From assembly GCA_003598085.1 (NCBI GenBank), contig QZKU01000070.1:1-42402 (forward strand): a stretch of DNA of 42,402 nucleotides. The letters are read 5' to 3'. Made by a program: the position numbers and the translations under genes. Shown here one piece after another: positions 16,069 to 25,087 of the stretch (position 1 is the stretch's first letter; every line of letters begins with the position of its first letter). The notes beneath the pieces were generated by a model, which saw only the letters and a program-made list of their open reading frames with translations, ran no database searches and was not told the DNA's origin. The DNA comes from Candidatus Abyssobacteria bacterium SURF_5 (GTDB taxonomy: Bacteria; Abyssobacteria; SURF-5).

Positions 16069-16647
16069 CTAATTCTTAGCGTTCAGTCCTTGCCTGAACA
16101 CTTTCAGAACAGTCTTCAGAACGGCTGGCTTCTTGGCAAACGCCTCGGATATCATTTTCTCCCAAACATCTGGCGTAAGATCAGGCGTATGCCCCGCCAG
16201 AGCCCCCAGAAGCAGAAAATTCACCGAGCGTCGCAAGGCGGGGTCCGCGGCCATCTTTTCTCCATCCACTATCTGAACCCGCTGCGGGAGCCTCTTCAGG
16301 CGCTCAAAGACATCGTCAGGGTATTTCGCCAATCCGGAGGAAACGGTGACGGGGTCCATCCGCTGGTTATTAACGAGGAATAAGCCGTCGGGCTTTATGT
16401 AGTGAGCGAACCGTAGCGACTCGACACGCTCAAACGCCATCACAACATCCGCCTCGCCCTGCATGATCAGTGGAGAATCAACCCGCTTCGAATAGCGCAC
16501 GTGCGAATATACGCTACCGCCGCGCTGCGCCATCCCGTGCACCTCGCTCACCTTAACATCGAATCCAGACTCCATCGCCGACCGGGCCATGATGTCCGCG
16601 CAGGTAAGCACGCCCTGCCCGCCTACACCCACCATCAACACGTTCAT
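16069..16647 (-). CDS. iorB: indolepyruvate:ferredoxin oxidoreductase, beta subunit
   Basis: A 192-residue subunit of the 2-oxoacid oxidoreductase gamma-type fold. The N-terminus VGVGGQGVLTCADIMA is the conserved glycine-rich motif and VSEVHGMAQRGGSV is the family signature. With IorA it oxidatively decarboxylates aryl pyruvates (from Trp, Phe and Tyr) to aryl-acetyl-CoA, reducing ferredoxin. Its ATG overlaps the iorA stop by four bases (ATGA), so translation is coupled. The length is normal for the family. Confidence 0.95.
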   Translation of the reverse strand: MNVLMVGVGGQGVLTCADIMARSAMESGFDVKVSEVHGMAQRGGSVYSHVRYSKRVDSPLIMQGEADVVMAFERVESLRFAHYIKPDGLFLVNNQRMDPVTVSSGLAKYPDDVFERLKRLPQRVQIVDGEKMAADPALRRSVNFLLLGALAGHTPDLTPDVWEKMISEAFAKKPAVLKTVLKVFRQGLNAKN

Positions 16648-18416
16648 GATTTCACCTCTATAGCGTCAAACTTGCACACGTGCTCGCACAGCCCGCATCC
16701 CTGACAGAAAAAGGCATCGATGAAAAAACTTTTTTCTTTGTTCTGGCCAAGCTGGATGATCGCCGGACACCCGAGCCGGATGCACGCGCCGCACTGGTTG
16801 CATTTTTCCTGATTCATCGAGTAGGCAGGCAGCTTCTCCTGCCCCGGGATCAAAACGCAGGGCCGCTTTGCGACAATAACCGACGGCTCGTCAGTCTCCA
16901 GGCATCGCTTGATCGTTTCCTCCAGAAGATCGAAATCTGTCGGATTCACCGTATGCGCGTCGCGCACGCCGACTGCACGGGCCAGCGCCTCAAAATTGAG
17001 TGCATGCGTGGCGTCGCCCTGAAGCGTGCGTCCGGTCGCCGGGTGCTCCTGACGCCCGGTCATCGCGGTGGTGCAATTATCCAGGATAATCACAAGAGTG
17101 GCGCCCTTATTATAAACGATGTCAATGAGACCGGTTATTCCGCCGTGAATGAATGTTGAATCGCCCAACGCGGCCACAGTTTTGCCCTTGCCGCTCACTT
17201 TCTCGATTCCAAAGGCCATGCCGACGCTCGCGCCCATACAGAGACACGAATCCATTGCGCCCAGAGGAGGCTGCGCACCCAGCGTATAACAACCGATATC
17301 ACCCATGATCGTAACTTTTTGTTTTTTTAAAGCGTGCAGGACAACCCGGTGTGAACAGCCTGGACACATCACCGGGGGCCGCGGCGGTAAATCCTCATAC
17401 TTCGGCGTCGGAACATCTGTTTTCGGTTTATCTCTCACTATCTGCGGGAATTTCGCCTGAAGCGCATGCCAGATCGTCTCTGGCGAAAACTCGCCGCACA
17501 GAGGAAGACCCAGATCCTGTTTCCCGATGACCTGTATGCCCAGCGCCCGAACCTGCTCTTCGATTATCGGGTCGAGTTCCTCAATGACCACAACCGTTTC
17601 GACTTCCCCCACAAATTGCCGGACCAAGTCAAGTGGTAAAGGATTGATAAATCCCAATTTAAGATATGAGGCTTCAGGCGCTACCTCAAGCGTGTACAGA
17701 TAGGCGACGCCGCTGGAAATGATCCCGATCGAGCGATTATTGCATCGAATCTGGTTCCACTGGGACTTGTTCGAGAGTGCGAACAAACTCTTCATTCGCT
17801 CTTCGACGATTACGTGTCGCCCGCGCGCATAACCCGGAAGCATGACATATTTCGGAATATCTCGAACGAATCCGCCGACCGGTTTTTCAACTCGATCGCC
17901 AATGTCGACGATACCTTTCGAATGGGAAACACGGGTGGTCATGCGCACGATGACCGGCGTATCAAATCTCTCGCTCAGGTCAAACGCGAGGCGCACAAAC
18001 TCCTTTGTCTCCTGGCTGTCCGACGGCTCGAGCATCGGGAGCTTCGCCGCGCGCGCATAGTGGCGGTTATCCTGCTCATTCTGCGAGCTGTGCATGCCCG
18101 GATCGTCGGCATTAATGATGACCAATCCTCCCTTCACCCCTATATAGGAAGAGGTGAACAGAGGATCGGCGGCCACGTTCATTCCCACATGCTTCATAGC
18201 CGCAAGGGCGCGGCCTCCGCCGATGGCCGCTCCGATCGCTTCTTCCAGAGCTACTTTTTCATTTACCGCCCATTGCGCCTTGACGCCCTCATATTTCGCC
18301 AGGTTCTCGAGCACCTCGGTGGACGGAGTGCCCGGATAAGCGGCGCCAAAGACCACTCCGGCCTCATACGCCCCTCTGGCGGCTGCTTCGTTGCCGGACA
18401 TGAAAGTTCGAGTCAT
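16644..18416 (-). CDS. iorA: indolepyruvate:ferredoxin oxidoreductase, alpha subunit
   Basis: A 590-residue catalytic subunit. The N-terminal half is the pyrimidine-binding domain (GNEAAARGAYEAGVVFGAAY, NEKVALEEAIGAA). A linker carries MCPGCSHR near residue 355. The thiamine diphosphate motif follows as GDSTFIHGG with the downstream N-K-G segment. Two [4Fe-4S] motifs close the protein, CNQCGACIRLGCP and CQGCGLCEHVC, and pass electrons to ferredoxin. The order and length match archaeal and deltaproteobacterial IorA. AGGAG lies nine bases from the ATG. The context of two PaaK-type ligases, a thioesterase and an amino-acid importer supports a role in aromatic amino acid fermentation or aryl acetate metabolism. 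The enzyme can in principle also run reductively. Confidence 0.96.
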   Translation of the reverse strand: MTRTFMSGNEAAARGAYEAGVVFGAAYPGTPSTEVLENLAKYEGVKAQWAVNEKVALEEAIGAAIGGGRALAAMKHVGMNVAADPLFTSSYIGVKGGLVIINADDPGMHSSQNEQDNRHYARAAKLPMLEPSDSQETKEFVRLAFDLSERFDTPVIVRMTTRVSHSKGIVDIGDRVEKPVGGFVRDIPKYVMLPGYARGRHVIVEERMKSLFALSNKSQWNQIRCNNRSIGIISSGVAYLYTLEVAPEASYLKLGFINPLPLDLVRQFVGEVETVVVIEELDPIIEEQVRALGIQVIGKQDLGLPLCGEFSPETIWHALQAKFPQIVRDKPKTDVPTPKYEDLPPRPPVMCPGCSHRVVLHALKKQKVTIMGDIGCYTLGAQPPLGAMDSCLCMGASVGMAFGIEKVSGKGKTVAALGDSTFIHGGITGLIDIVYNKGATLVIILDNCTTAMTGRQEHPATGRTLQGDATHALNFEALARAVGVRDAHTVNPTDFDLLEETIKRCLETDEPSVIVAKRPCVLIPGQEKLPAYSMNQEKCNQCGACIRLGCPAIIQLGQNKEKSFFIDAFFCQGCGLCEHVCKFDAIEVKS

Positions 18417-18555
18417 TTGCTTTTGCTCCTGAAGTCATTCTGCGAAACGATAACCTGTCGCAGATTCTGGTTCCGAAAAGTTCGGTCTACAAAAAACATT
18501 ATAGCATTTTGCATGGAAAGGACAGAAACGTTTCTTCTTCGTGCAATCGGGGTAA

Positions 18556-18617
18556 GGCGTCTTCCCTCTGTGGAGCGGCCCAGGACATGGGGGAGAGGCC
18601 GACAAAAGCAAGACGCC
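18556..18617. other. structured intergenic element
   Basis: Outer arms GGCGTCTT (18556-18563) and AAGACGCC (18610-18617) are perfectly complementary over eight bases. Inside them, CCTCT (18565-18569) pairs with AGAGG (18594-18598) and two GGCC blocks can pair further. It lies between the 51-residue membrane protein and iorA, so it could end the first transcript or act as leader structure for iorA. A possible -10 box for iorA, TATAAT on the minus strand (18498-18503), follows. No T-tract is present on either side. Confidence 0.4.
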
Positions 18618-18631
18618 GGCAAATCAACACG

Positions 18632-18787
18632 CTAAAACTTGTACGCGCCCGTGACAAGGATCAGCACAATCAACATCAGCAGGCCTATCAAGAGGCTGTA
18701 GCCGATCAGCTTCTTCTCGACCGGCGACAAAGGTTCCGCTTCCTGCTTCATTTCATCGGCGATCTTTGCCTTCTCGGTTACTGTCAT
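18632..18787 (-). CDS. 51-residue single-helix membrane protein
   Basis: This small gene encodes a charged N-terminus (MTVTEKAKIADEMKQEAEPL) followed by one strongly hydrophobic segment of about twenty residues (LLIGLLMLIVLILV) and a short tail GAYKF. AAGGAG lies eight bases before the ATG, and the start is 21 bases after the stop of the permease gene upstream, so the two are surely co-transcribed. It is predicted to be an inner-membrane protein with the N-terminus in the cytoplasm. A role as accessory or regulatory subunit of the permease is inference from position only. I know no named family. Confidence 0.75.
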   Translation of the reverse strand: MTVTEKAKIADEMKQEAEPLSPVEKKLIGYSLLIGLLMLIVLILVTGAYKF

Positions 18788-18808
18788 CTATCTTCTCCTT
18801 CAACGCCC

Positions 18809-20275
18809 TCAAGCACCGGGCGGCGCTTGGATAATAGGCGGAGTTATTCCATGGAAGAACAGGAATGAGATGAGCAGGCCCACCCAGATAATAAAGCCGA
18901 ACAGGCAGAGGAAGTATACCACGGCCAGTTTGCCCATGCCCTCTCGTTTCAACGCGGCAAAATTGGAAATCGATCCGATCGAAAAGAACGTGAGCGCAAA
19001 GAAGATCTTGCGCAAATTATCAGCCTCGGAAATACCCGACTTGATCGCGGACACTAGCGGCGGCGATGCCAGCCCGATGCCGGCAACAATCAGGAATGCG
19101 AGGATATATCCGATTACGAACTTCGGGAAGCGGTACCATATCTCGATCTTCGGCACCTTCACGCCCGGCTTCTTTTCCACGCCGTACACCCATACCATCG
19201 CCAGCACAAACGCCCATATCCCGATAAAGATATCGATGAACATCTTGGTGGTTACGCTCGTTGCCAGCATCCAGCCTTCTTCATAAACGATATTCTGCGC
19301 GCTCATCGCCTTCGCGCGAATGAGCGCATCCGTTATTGCCCCGCTCGCGGCAGCGGCGCCGTCTGTCTTAATCGCAAGTCCCATCCACGCTCCCGCCATC
19401 ATCGGTTCCGTGTACAACCAATGCTGCGCCGCAAACGGAATAATAAGTAACTCGACGACCGCAAAAACAATCACGAGCGACGAGATAATCACCGGAACGA
19501 CGGGCCGCGCTTTTATTGCGCCCGCAGTCGCCATTGCCGCCGACACGCCGCAGATCGAAATACCCGACGCCAGCGGAGCCGACCACTCAGGACTCAATTT
19601 GAACCATTTCCGGCTCACGAAGTACACCACCGGCCAGTAAATGAGATACGCCTCAACTATCGCGCACAGGCCTCGAAAGATGATTGTGCCGGCCAGCTTT
19701 GATGATTGAAACGCCTTCAGCCCAACCGACGCCCCCAAAATCACAATGGCGATCTTTACAAACCATTCCGGCCGGGCAGCCTCCTCGAGATACTTCGCGA
19801 GCTTCGGGAAAACATTCCCAACGATCAAACCGGCAACCAACGCGATAATATACCCTGCTTCACCCGTAAGACTCAGCGACCAATCGATCCCGAATTTCGC
19901 TTGTTTGTCCGGCGTAGCCGCGATGTAAGCCCAATGACCGGCCACCCAGCAGATATAGGTGAGCCAAAAAATCAGCGAGAAACCAGCAACGTATTTCTTA
20001 ATGTTGAGCCGAAGCGAGGCTGCTCCGATGGCGGTGACAACGGTTACGAACGCATACGTAAAAATCAGGGATAAAATGGCGGGGAATCCGCCAAATTCGG
20101 CCGAAGTCGGCGCCACCGCGTCAAATAGATTCGAGTATACGCGCGTATCGGCAACCCAGCCGAGCAAGTCGATGCCAAGCAGAGAATCGCTCAACCCGAG
20201 AACTACAACGGCGAGCCCGATCCACACCGCCCACCAGTCTTCGGTGTTGAAGGATGTCCTCGTATCCGTGCCCAT
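18809..20275 (-). CDS. YeiH-family putative sulfate exporter, long form
   Basis: A 488-residue inner-membrane protein of the YeiH/UPF0324 family with ten or more helices. Characteristic blocks are GLIVGNVFPKLAKYLEEAARPEWFVKIAIVILGASVG (in pieces), SGISICGVSAAMATAGAI and PFAA. Family members are annotated as sulfate or sulfite-type exporters, mostly by homology, so the substrate is uncertain. It is longer than the usual 340-360 residues because of extra helices at the N-terminus and a central insertion. The ATG at 20275 has GGGAGGA upstream; the longer frame to 20311 would cover that site. A 51-residue membrane protein follows. An inverted repeat at 20344-20388 lies in the leader. Confidence 0.88.
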   Translation of the reverse strand: MGTDTRTSFNTEDWWAVWIGLAVVVLGLSDSLLGIDLLGWVADTRVYSNLFDAVAPTSAEFGGFPAILSLIFTYAFVTVVTAIGAASLRLNIKKYVAGFSLIFWLTYICWVAGHWAYIAATPDKQAKFGIDWSLSLTGEAGYIIALVAGLIVGNVFPKLAKYLEEAARPEWFVKIAIVILGASVGLKAFQSSKLAGTIIFRGLCAIVEAYLIYWPVVYFVSRKWFKLSPEWSAPLASGISICGVSAAMATAGAIKARPVVPVIISSLVIVFAVVELLIIPFAAQHWLYTEPMMAGAWMGLAIKTDGAAAASGAITDALIRAKAMSAQNIVYEEGWMLATSVTTKMFIDIFIGIWAFVLAMVWVYGVEKKPGVKVPKIEIWYRFPKFVIGYILAFLIVAGIGLASPPLVSAIKSGISEADNLRKIFFALTFFSIGSISNFAALKREGMGKLAVVYFLCLFGFIIWVGLLISFLFFHGITPPIIQAPPGA

Positions 20276-20343
20276 ACGTTTATCCTCCCGCTGACCAGTC
20301 AAGACAGCCAATCGCGAAAACTTGACGCTGCTGCTCTTCTGCG

Positions 20344-20388
20344 CGAAGTGAAGAATCTTTTGCCCCTCCCGAAAGCTGCTTCACTTCG
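20344..20388. repeat. inverted repeat upstream of the permease gene
   Basis: CGAAGTGAAG (20344-20353) and CTTCACTTCG (20379-20388) are perfect ten-base complements separated by 25 bases. They stand about 70-110 bases upstream of the permease start and also downstream of the porin terminator. They could be a regulator site or part of the leader. Confidence 0.5.
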
Positions 20389-20474
20389 TCCAGAACGCAA
20401 GAACTTTCGCTGAAAATCTCCAGCGCGTCATCCCTTCTTGCCAAGCTTCATCACGATTGCGGAAAAAGGGCATG

Positions 20475-20504
20475 AGGGGAAGGCAATGTATTTTGCCTCC
20501 CCCT
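20475..20504 (-). terminator. hairpin after the DcaP-like porin gene
   Basis: AGGGGAAGGCAA (20475-20486) pairs with TTGCCTCCCCCT (20493-20504) with one bulged base and a six-base loop. It is 22 bases past the porin stop. On the minus strand a T-run (20466-20462) follows a few bases later, so it fits a transcription terminator of the porin gene. Confidence 0.6.
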
Positions 20505-20526
20505 TTTGCCATGTAGATCGATTAAA

Positions 20527-21966
20527 CTAGAACTTGTAAATAAACGCGGTCTGAACTCTGAAGTCGTCGCCGTCCGCCTGATCAACCCACTTCGTTTCAT
20601 GCCAGGCAAGCTCGAGCCCGACATCGAAATTGGGGACAACTGTCCAGATCGTGTTGGCGAAAACGGTCCAGTTCTGGGAAATGTTGCCCAACATCATATC
20701 TTCGCTGTCCGCATCATCCAGACCATACCCGAAATTGAATTGCAAGTCGGGACGCGGTGTCAGCGCGGCATGGATGAACCCGCCGGTAGCCTGTATCTCT
20801 TTCAGGTTTATGGCCGGGGCCGCCCCAACATTTACGAAACCTTGAACGATTCCACCATAGACGTTGTCTATGTTCTCCCCGGTCCAGATTTCGCCCTGGA
20901 GACTGAGAAGATTCGGAATGATAGTGATCGACCCGTCAAGGGCCACCATCCAAACGTCAAGGTTTTCTGACTGAGTGATATCGCCACGAGCCTCCGTCTG
21001 CTCGCGTGCAAGCAGGCCGGACAAGCCCAAGCTCAGTTTCCTTTCTCCAAGGATTATGGTGTCCATTCCGATGCGCGCCTCACCCATCGGGTAACCGGAT
21101 TCCACACCGTTCAGCAGTAGATCGCCGTCAAAGTCGTCATTCGTCATACTGCGGTCTGTATGATTCAAGCTCGCCTGTCCGGTGAATTTCGTTCCATCGA
21201 CATCCCACCATTTGGTGAGGCGAAGCTGCGGGCGCCGGTAGCCGACGTTGCCCGATCCCCACAACACGACGCAGTCGAGCATCGGCGGTATGCGCGGGGC
21301 GACAACGTCCCACGTCTGGCCGGCAAGAAAACTCCATGTCGGATAAAGAAGTTCAGCATACGCGTGCCGCATGCGAATGCGATGCGCCACGACGTCTCCG
21401 CCGTTCCCCGACAGCTCGTCAAAGTCGATCTCGATTTTTCCCTTGATCGTTCCGCCTGCAAACTCGGGGCCGTCAAAATTCAAGCCCAAACGAGTGGCCG
21501 TTGCGGTCATGGAGAATTGATCATCATCATCGCGATGGACAAACGTGGCTGGATAAACGGGTGCCATCGATCTTCCGTCCTCAGGCCAAGCCCAGCCGAC
21601 GACGTTGCCGGAAAACATGAACACCGCCGAATCGTCATAAGCGGCATCCAACCGGATGAAGCCGTAGGGCGTGAGTTTGATCTTGCCTTTTCCGATAGTG
21701 AAGCCATCCTGAGGAGCGACCTTCTCCTGCACGCGCGCGACGATCTCTTCCATGTTCACGTACGCTTCGGGCGCTTCCTTGGCTTCCAGATCCATGATCT
21801 TGCGATCCTGCTGCTGGATCTTCATTTCCTGCTGCTGCATTTGCTGCTGCATCTGCAACAGTTGCTGCTTCAGAGCTTCAATGTCTTCTTCGTTTTCCGC
21901 CCATGCCGCTGGCGCCAGCAAGAAGCCGGCAACGGCAATGGTGAGGAATAAAACCACCTTCTTCAT
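20527..21966 (-). CDS. DcaP-like outer-membrane porin
   Basis: A 479-residue protein starting with a clear signal peptide (MKKVVLFLTIAVAGFLLAP, cleaved after AWA). A glutamine-rich coiled coil follows (about 25-60, runs of Q, M and E), which typically trimerises in the periplasm. The rest is a beta-barrel opening with LTPYGFIRLDAAYDDS and ending in FRVQTAFIYKF, with the aromatic last residue needed by the BAM complex. The DcaP group is linked to uptake of dicarboxylates or sulfonated and aromatic acids, and the neighbouring aryl-acid genes agree, but substrate assignment is inference. The ATG at 21966 has GGGAGAA upstream; a longer frame to 22005 has none. Confidence 0.9.
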   Translation of the reverse strand: MKKVVLFLTIAVAGFLLAPAAWAENEEDIEALKQQLLQMQQQMQQQEMKIQQQDRKIMDLEAKEAPEAYVNMEEIVARVQEKVAPQDGFTIGKGKIKLTPYGFIRLDAAYDDSAVFMFSGNVVGWAWPEDGRSMAPVYPATFVHRDDDDQFSMTATATRLGLNFDGPEFAGGTIKGKIEIDFDELSGNGGDVVAHRIRMRHAYAELLYPTWSFLAGQTWDVVAPRIPPMLDCVVLWGSGNVGYRRPQLRLTKWWDVDGTKFTGQASLNHTDRSMTNDDFDGDLLLNGVESGYPMGEARIGMDTIILGERKLSLGLSGLLAREQTEARGDITQSENLDVWMVALDGSITIIPNLLSLQGEIWTGENIDNVYGGIVQGFVNVGAAPAINLKEIQATGGFIHAALTPRPDLQFNFGYGLDDADSEDMMLGNISQNWTVFANTIWTVVPNFDVGLELAWHETKWVDQADGDDFRVQTAFIYKF

Positions 21967-22102
21967 GCGTTCTCCCTTGCGTTCTCTGGTATTCCCCAAA
22001 ACCATGCATGAATTCTACTGCTTGTACTGTGTCACTTCCTCGGGAAATAGGCTTTATCCCCAATGGTCTCGAAGTATCACCCCCCTTTTTGCCGAGCGAA
22101 CT

Positions 22103-23437
22103 TTATTCGAATCCTTCTGAAGCCCTCGAGGCGGAGTCCCGCCGGTCGACTATGCGACCGTGTTTGCGCTTCTCGGCAAGAGCGCCCGGTTCAACCAGGC
22201 GCACCTTCGCGCTGACACCGAGCGCGTCGAATAGTTCGCCCTGTATTTTTGTTTCAATTTCTCTCAGAATACGAAGCTGATCGGAAAAAAACGCGTCATT
22301 TACCTCAATAAGGATCTCGAGGGTTTCGCTGGTTTCGCTCCCTTCGACCACGAGCTGATAGACCGGCGCATCCTGTATGCCCCCCACCGCATCCTTGATA
22401 AACTGTTCTACCTGCGACGGCAAAATACTGATCCCTCCGATGAAGAGCATGTCATCCGTTCGCCTCGAGACACGGTCCATCCGCACAAAGCCCGACCCGC
22501 ATTCGCACAATCCGTACTCGAGTCTGGTGATGTCGCCGGTCCTATAGCGAATCAGCGGAAACGCCTCTTTCGTTACCGTGGTAATCACCAATTCGCCCGC
22601 CTCGCCGCCCGCAACAGATGCCCCTGTCGCCGGATTAATGATCTCGGGAATGAAATGATCCTCAAAGATGTGAAGCCCGTCCCGCTTCACGCATTCAGCC
22701 GCTACAGCCGACGGATAAAATTCACTGTGACCGTAACAGCCAAAAACCGGCGAACACAGCACCTCCTCGACTTTCGAGCGAAGCGATTCCGACCAGTACT
22801 GTCCAACCAGTACGCACGCTCGAAGCATGAGCGCCTTCCCTCCGCCGTGGTTCTGCCGGACGTATCCCACCAGCCGGAGAGCTTTTTGCGGTGTGGTGAC
22901 CAGAACGCTCGCTCGATAGTTCTTCATGGTCAGAAAAGCGGCTTCCGGCGACATGTGCGAGCCGGGGATCACCGTGGCCCCGAGTCTCTCCGCGCCATAA
23001 TGAAGGCCGAGCGTGCTCGGAAACAGCCCGTATCCAATGTACATCTGGACGACGTCATCCGGACCGATTCCAGCATATGAAAGAGAGCGTGCGGCAAGTT
23101 CAGTCCAATGGTCAATATCATTGCGGGTGAAACCTACAACGATTGCCTCGCCCGCAACGGAAGATGTGCACTGCAGACGAATGACCTCGCGCAGCGGGAC
23201 GGCGAACATGCCGTAGGGATGGTTCTTGACCAACGTGCTCCTGTCGGTCATCGGCAATCTGTTGAGGATATCGATATGGGTGAGGTCATCAGGATAGAAA
23301 TCGCAGGCTCGGAAGGATTCCTTATAGAACGGGACATTCTTATAGACGCGATGAAGCACCGCCTGGAGCCGCTCGAGCTGAAGCTGCTCGATCTCGTCCC
23401 GGGCAGCCAGAGAGGATTTTGGATTCCGTGCACCCAT
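22103..23437 (-). CDS. phenylacetate-CoA ligase family protein with degenerate ATP motif
   Basis: A 444-residue member of the PaaK branch of adenylate-forming enzymes, which make aryl-acetyl-CoA from acid, ATP and CoA. Family landmarks are present: the YKNVPFYKESF N-terminus, GYGLFPSTLGLHYGAERLG, RYRTGDITRLEYGLCECG and the hinge region RRTDDMLFIGGISILPSQVE. The phosphate-binding A3 loop, normally SSGTTGKP, reads SSVAGEAI at 92-99, lacking the Thr-Thr-Gly-Lys core. The C-terminal GKAKRV segment with the acylation lysine is also altered (LAEKRKHGRIV). It may have lost adenylation, or use a changed site. It closes the liv operon 137 bases after livF. Compare the intact paralogue at 28746-30059. 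Confidence 0.88.
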   Translation of the reverse strand: MGARNPKSSLAARDEIEQLQLERLQAVLHRVYKNVPFYKESFRACDFYPDDLTHIDILNRLPMTDRSTLVKNHPYGMFAVPLREVIRLQCTSSVAGEAIVVGFTRNDIDHWTELAARSLSYAGIGPDDVVQMYIGYGLFPSTLGLHYGAERLGATVIPGSHMSPEAAFLTMKNYRASVLVTTPQKALRLVGYVRQNHGGGKALMLRACVLVGQYWSESLRSKVEEVLCSPVFGCYGHSEFYPSAVAAECVKRDGLHIFEDHFIPEIINPATGASVAGGEAGELVITTVTKEAFPLIRYRTGDITRLEYGLCECGSGFVRMDRVSRRTDDMLFIGGISILPSQVEQFIKDAVGGIQDAPVYQLVVEGSETSETLEILIEVNDAFFSDQLRILREIETKIQGELFDALGVSAKVRLVEPGALAEKRKHGRIVDRRDSASRASEGFE

Positions 23438-23574
23438 AATCGCTATGCCCGCACTCGTGTGAGGAACGGCATCTTACCCTTCGGCAAAAAGTATATCAGA
23501 ATTTCCTTTTCTTCTTCTAATTTTTTTTGCTGCGCCAAAATTCAGGCTCGTGGCTGGGGCTGTAAGCTTGTTCG

Positions 23575-24309
23575 TCACTCCCAGATTTTCTCGTACGTCT
23601 TTCCCAGATATGCGCGCTCGACATCATGATTGCGAAGCAGATCGCTGCTCGGTCCCTCTACAACGACCTGTCCGGTTTCAATAACATATCCCCGCCCTGC
23701 AATGGAAAGCGCCATGCGCGCATTTTGTTCAACAAGCAGGATCGTAACCGCCTGCTTTTTCAGTTGAACAATCGTGTCGAAAATCTCTTCTGCAATCTTC
23801 GGGGCAAGCCCCATCGACGGTTCATCCAGCAACATGAGGCGGGGGCGCGACATCAGGGCCCGGCCGATTGCCAGCATCTGCTGTTCGCCGCCGGAAAGAG
23901 TGCCGGCAAGCTGGCTCCGCCGATTTTTCAAGACCGGAAACAGGGTAAAAATCATTTCGAGATCTTCATCAAGTTCATGCCGGCTGCCGTTCTTGTATCT
24001 GAGGTACGCACCGAGCAGCAGGTTGTCGGAAACCGACATAGGCGCAAAAAGTTGACGCCCTTCCGGCACCAAAACCACACCGAGCTTGACGATCCTTTCC
24101 GGCGGAAGCCCCCGGATATCCTTCTCGTTAAAGAGAATGGTGCCCTCGCTCTGGCTGATGAGCCCGGCCACCGTATTCAAGATGGTCGATTTCCCCGCGC
24201 CATTCGCGCCGATCAATGTAACGATTTCACCCTTGCCCACATGGAGACTGATTCCTCGCAGGGCCTGCAGGCGGCCATAATAGCTCTTAAGATTTTGGAT
24301 TCTCAGCAT
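23575..24309 (-). CDS. livF: branched-chain amino acid ABC transporter ATPase LivF
   Basis: A 244-residue ATPase of the LivF type that drives uptake from the cytoplasmic side. Walker A is GANGAGKST, the signature is LSGGEQQMLAIGRALM, and Walker B is LMLLDEPSMGLAP, followed by the H-loop region VEQNA typical of LivF. I start at the ATG at 24309 (MLRIQNLKSYYG); the longer upstream frame lies inside livG in another phase. The gene overlaps livG by 23 bases. It is part of livKHMGF. Confidence 0.95.
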   Translation of the reverse strand: MLRIQNLKSYYGRLQALRGISLHVGKGEIVTLIGANGAGKSTILNTVAGLISQSEGTILFNEKDIRGLPPERIVKLGVVLVPEGRQLFAPMSVSDNLLLGAYLRYKNGSRHELDEDLEMIFTLFPVLKNRRSQLAGTLSGGEQQMLAIGRALMSRPRLMLLDEPSMGLAPKIAEEIFDTIVQLKKQAVTILLVEQNARMALSIAGRGYVIETGQVVVEGPSSDLLRNHDVERAYLGKTYEKIWE

Positions 24310-25087
24310 AGTGATTCGTGCGTCCCAAATACCGTGCGATAACTTCCTCGTTGCGCTGAACGTCCCGCGGCTTGCCCTCGGCAATCTTCGTCCCGAAATC
24401 GAGGACAAGCACATGATCGGAAATCTCCATTACCACCGACATATCGTGCTCGACCAGCATCACAGTGACGCCTGAATCCCTGATCTTGCAGATCAAATTT
24501 GCAATTTGGTCGGTCTCCCGCATGTTCAAGCCGGAAGCCGGTTCATCCAGAAGAAGCAACTTCGGAGACGTCGCGAGCGCACGCGCGAATTCCACCAGGC
24601 GCCGCTTACCAAATGGCAGCGAAGCGGGGGAGGAGTGAGCCTCGGAGCCTAAGCCGACTATCTCCATCTTCTGTAATGCCTCTTCTCGTATGTACTTCTC
24701 CTCCTCAACGGCTTTTCTTCTCCTGAAAGCATTACTGAAGGCGCCGTACCGGGTTCGGCAATGAAAACCCAGCATCACGTTCTCCATGACGCTCATGTTA
24801 TCGAAAATTTCCACGTTCTGAAAAGATCTGGAAACACCCATGCGAGCTATGACGTACGGCTTTTTCCCGCCGATCTCCCTGTCCCCATAAGTGATCCTGC
24901 CGCTACTCGGCGGAAGCAGGCCGGTGAGCAGATTGAACAACGTTGTTTTGCCGGCCCCGTTCGGCCCGATAATCGATTTGATTTGACATTCGCTCACCTC
25001 AAAACTGAGGTCGTTCAAAGCGAGGACTCCGCCGAAGCGCCTGGTCAACCGGTCGACTTTCAGCAGCGCAGAATTCTTTCTTTCCAT
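24287..25087 (-). CDS. livG: branched-chain amino acid ABC transporter ATPase LivG
   Basis: A 266-residue ATPase of the LivG type. Walker A GPNGAGKTT, the LPFGKRRLVEFARAL signature (LivG-typical variant of LSGGQ), Walker B LLLLDEPASGLN and VEHDM are all present. The ATG at 25087 overlaps the livM stop by one base (TGATG). It pairs with LivF as the ATPase heterodimer. Confidence 0.95.
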   Translation of the reverse strand: MERKNSALLKVDRLTRRFGGVLALNDLSFEVSECQIKSIIGPNGAGKTTLFNLLTGLLPPSSGRITYGDREIGGKKPYVIARMGVSRSFQNVEIFDNMSVMENVMLGFHCRTRYGAFSNAFRRRKAVEEEKYIREEALQKMEIVGLGSEAHSSPASLPFGKRRLVEFARALATSPKLLLLDEPASGLNMRETDQIANLICKIRDSGVTVMLVEHDMSVVMEISDHVLVLDFGTKIAEGKPRDVQRNEEVIARYLGRTNHYAENPKS

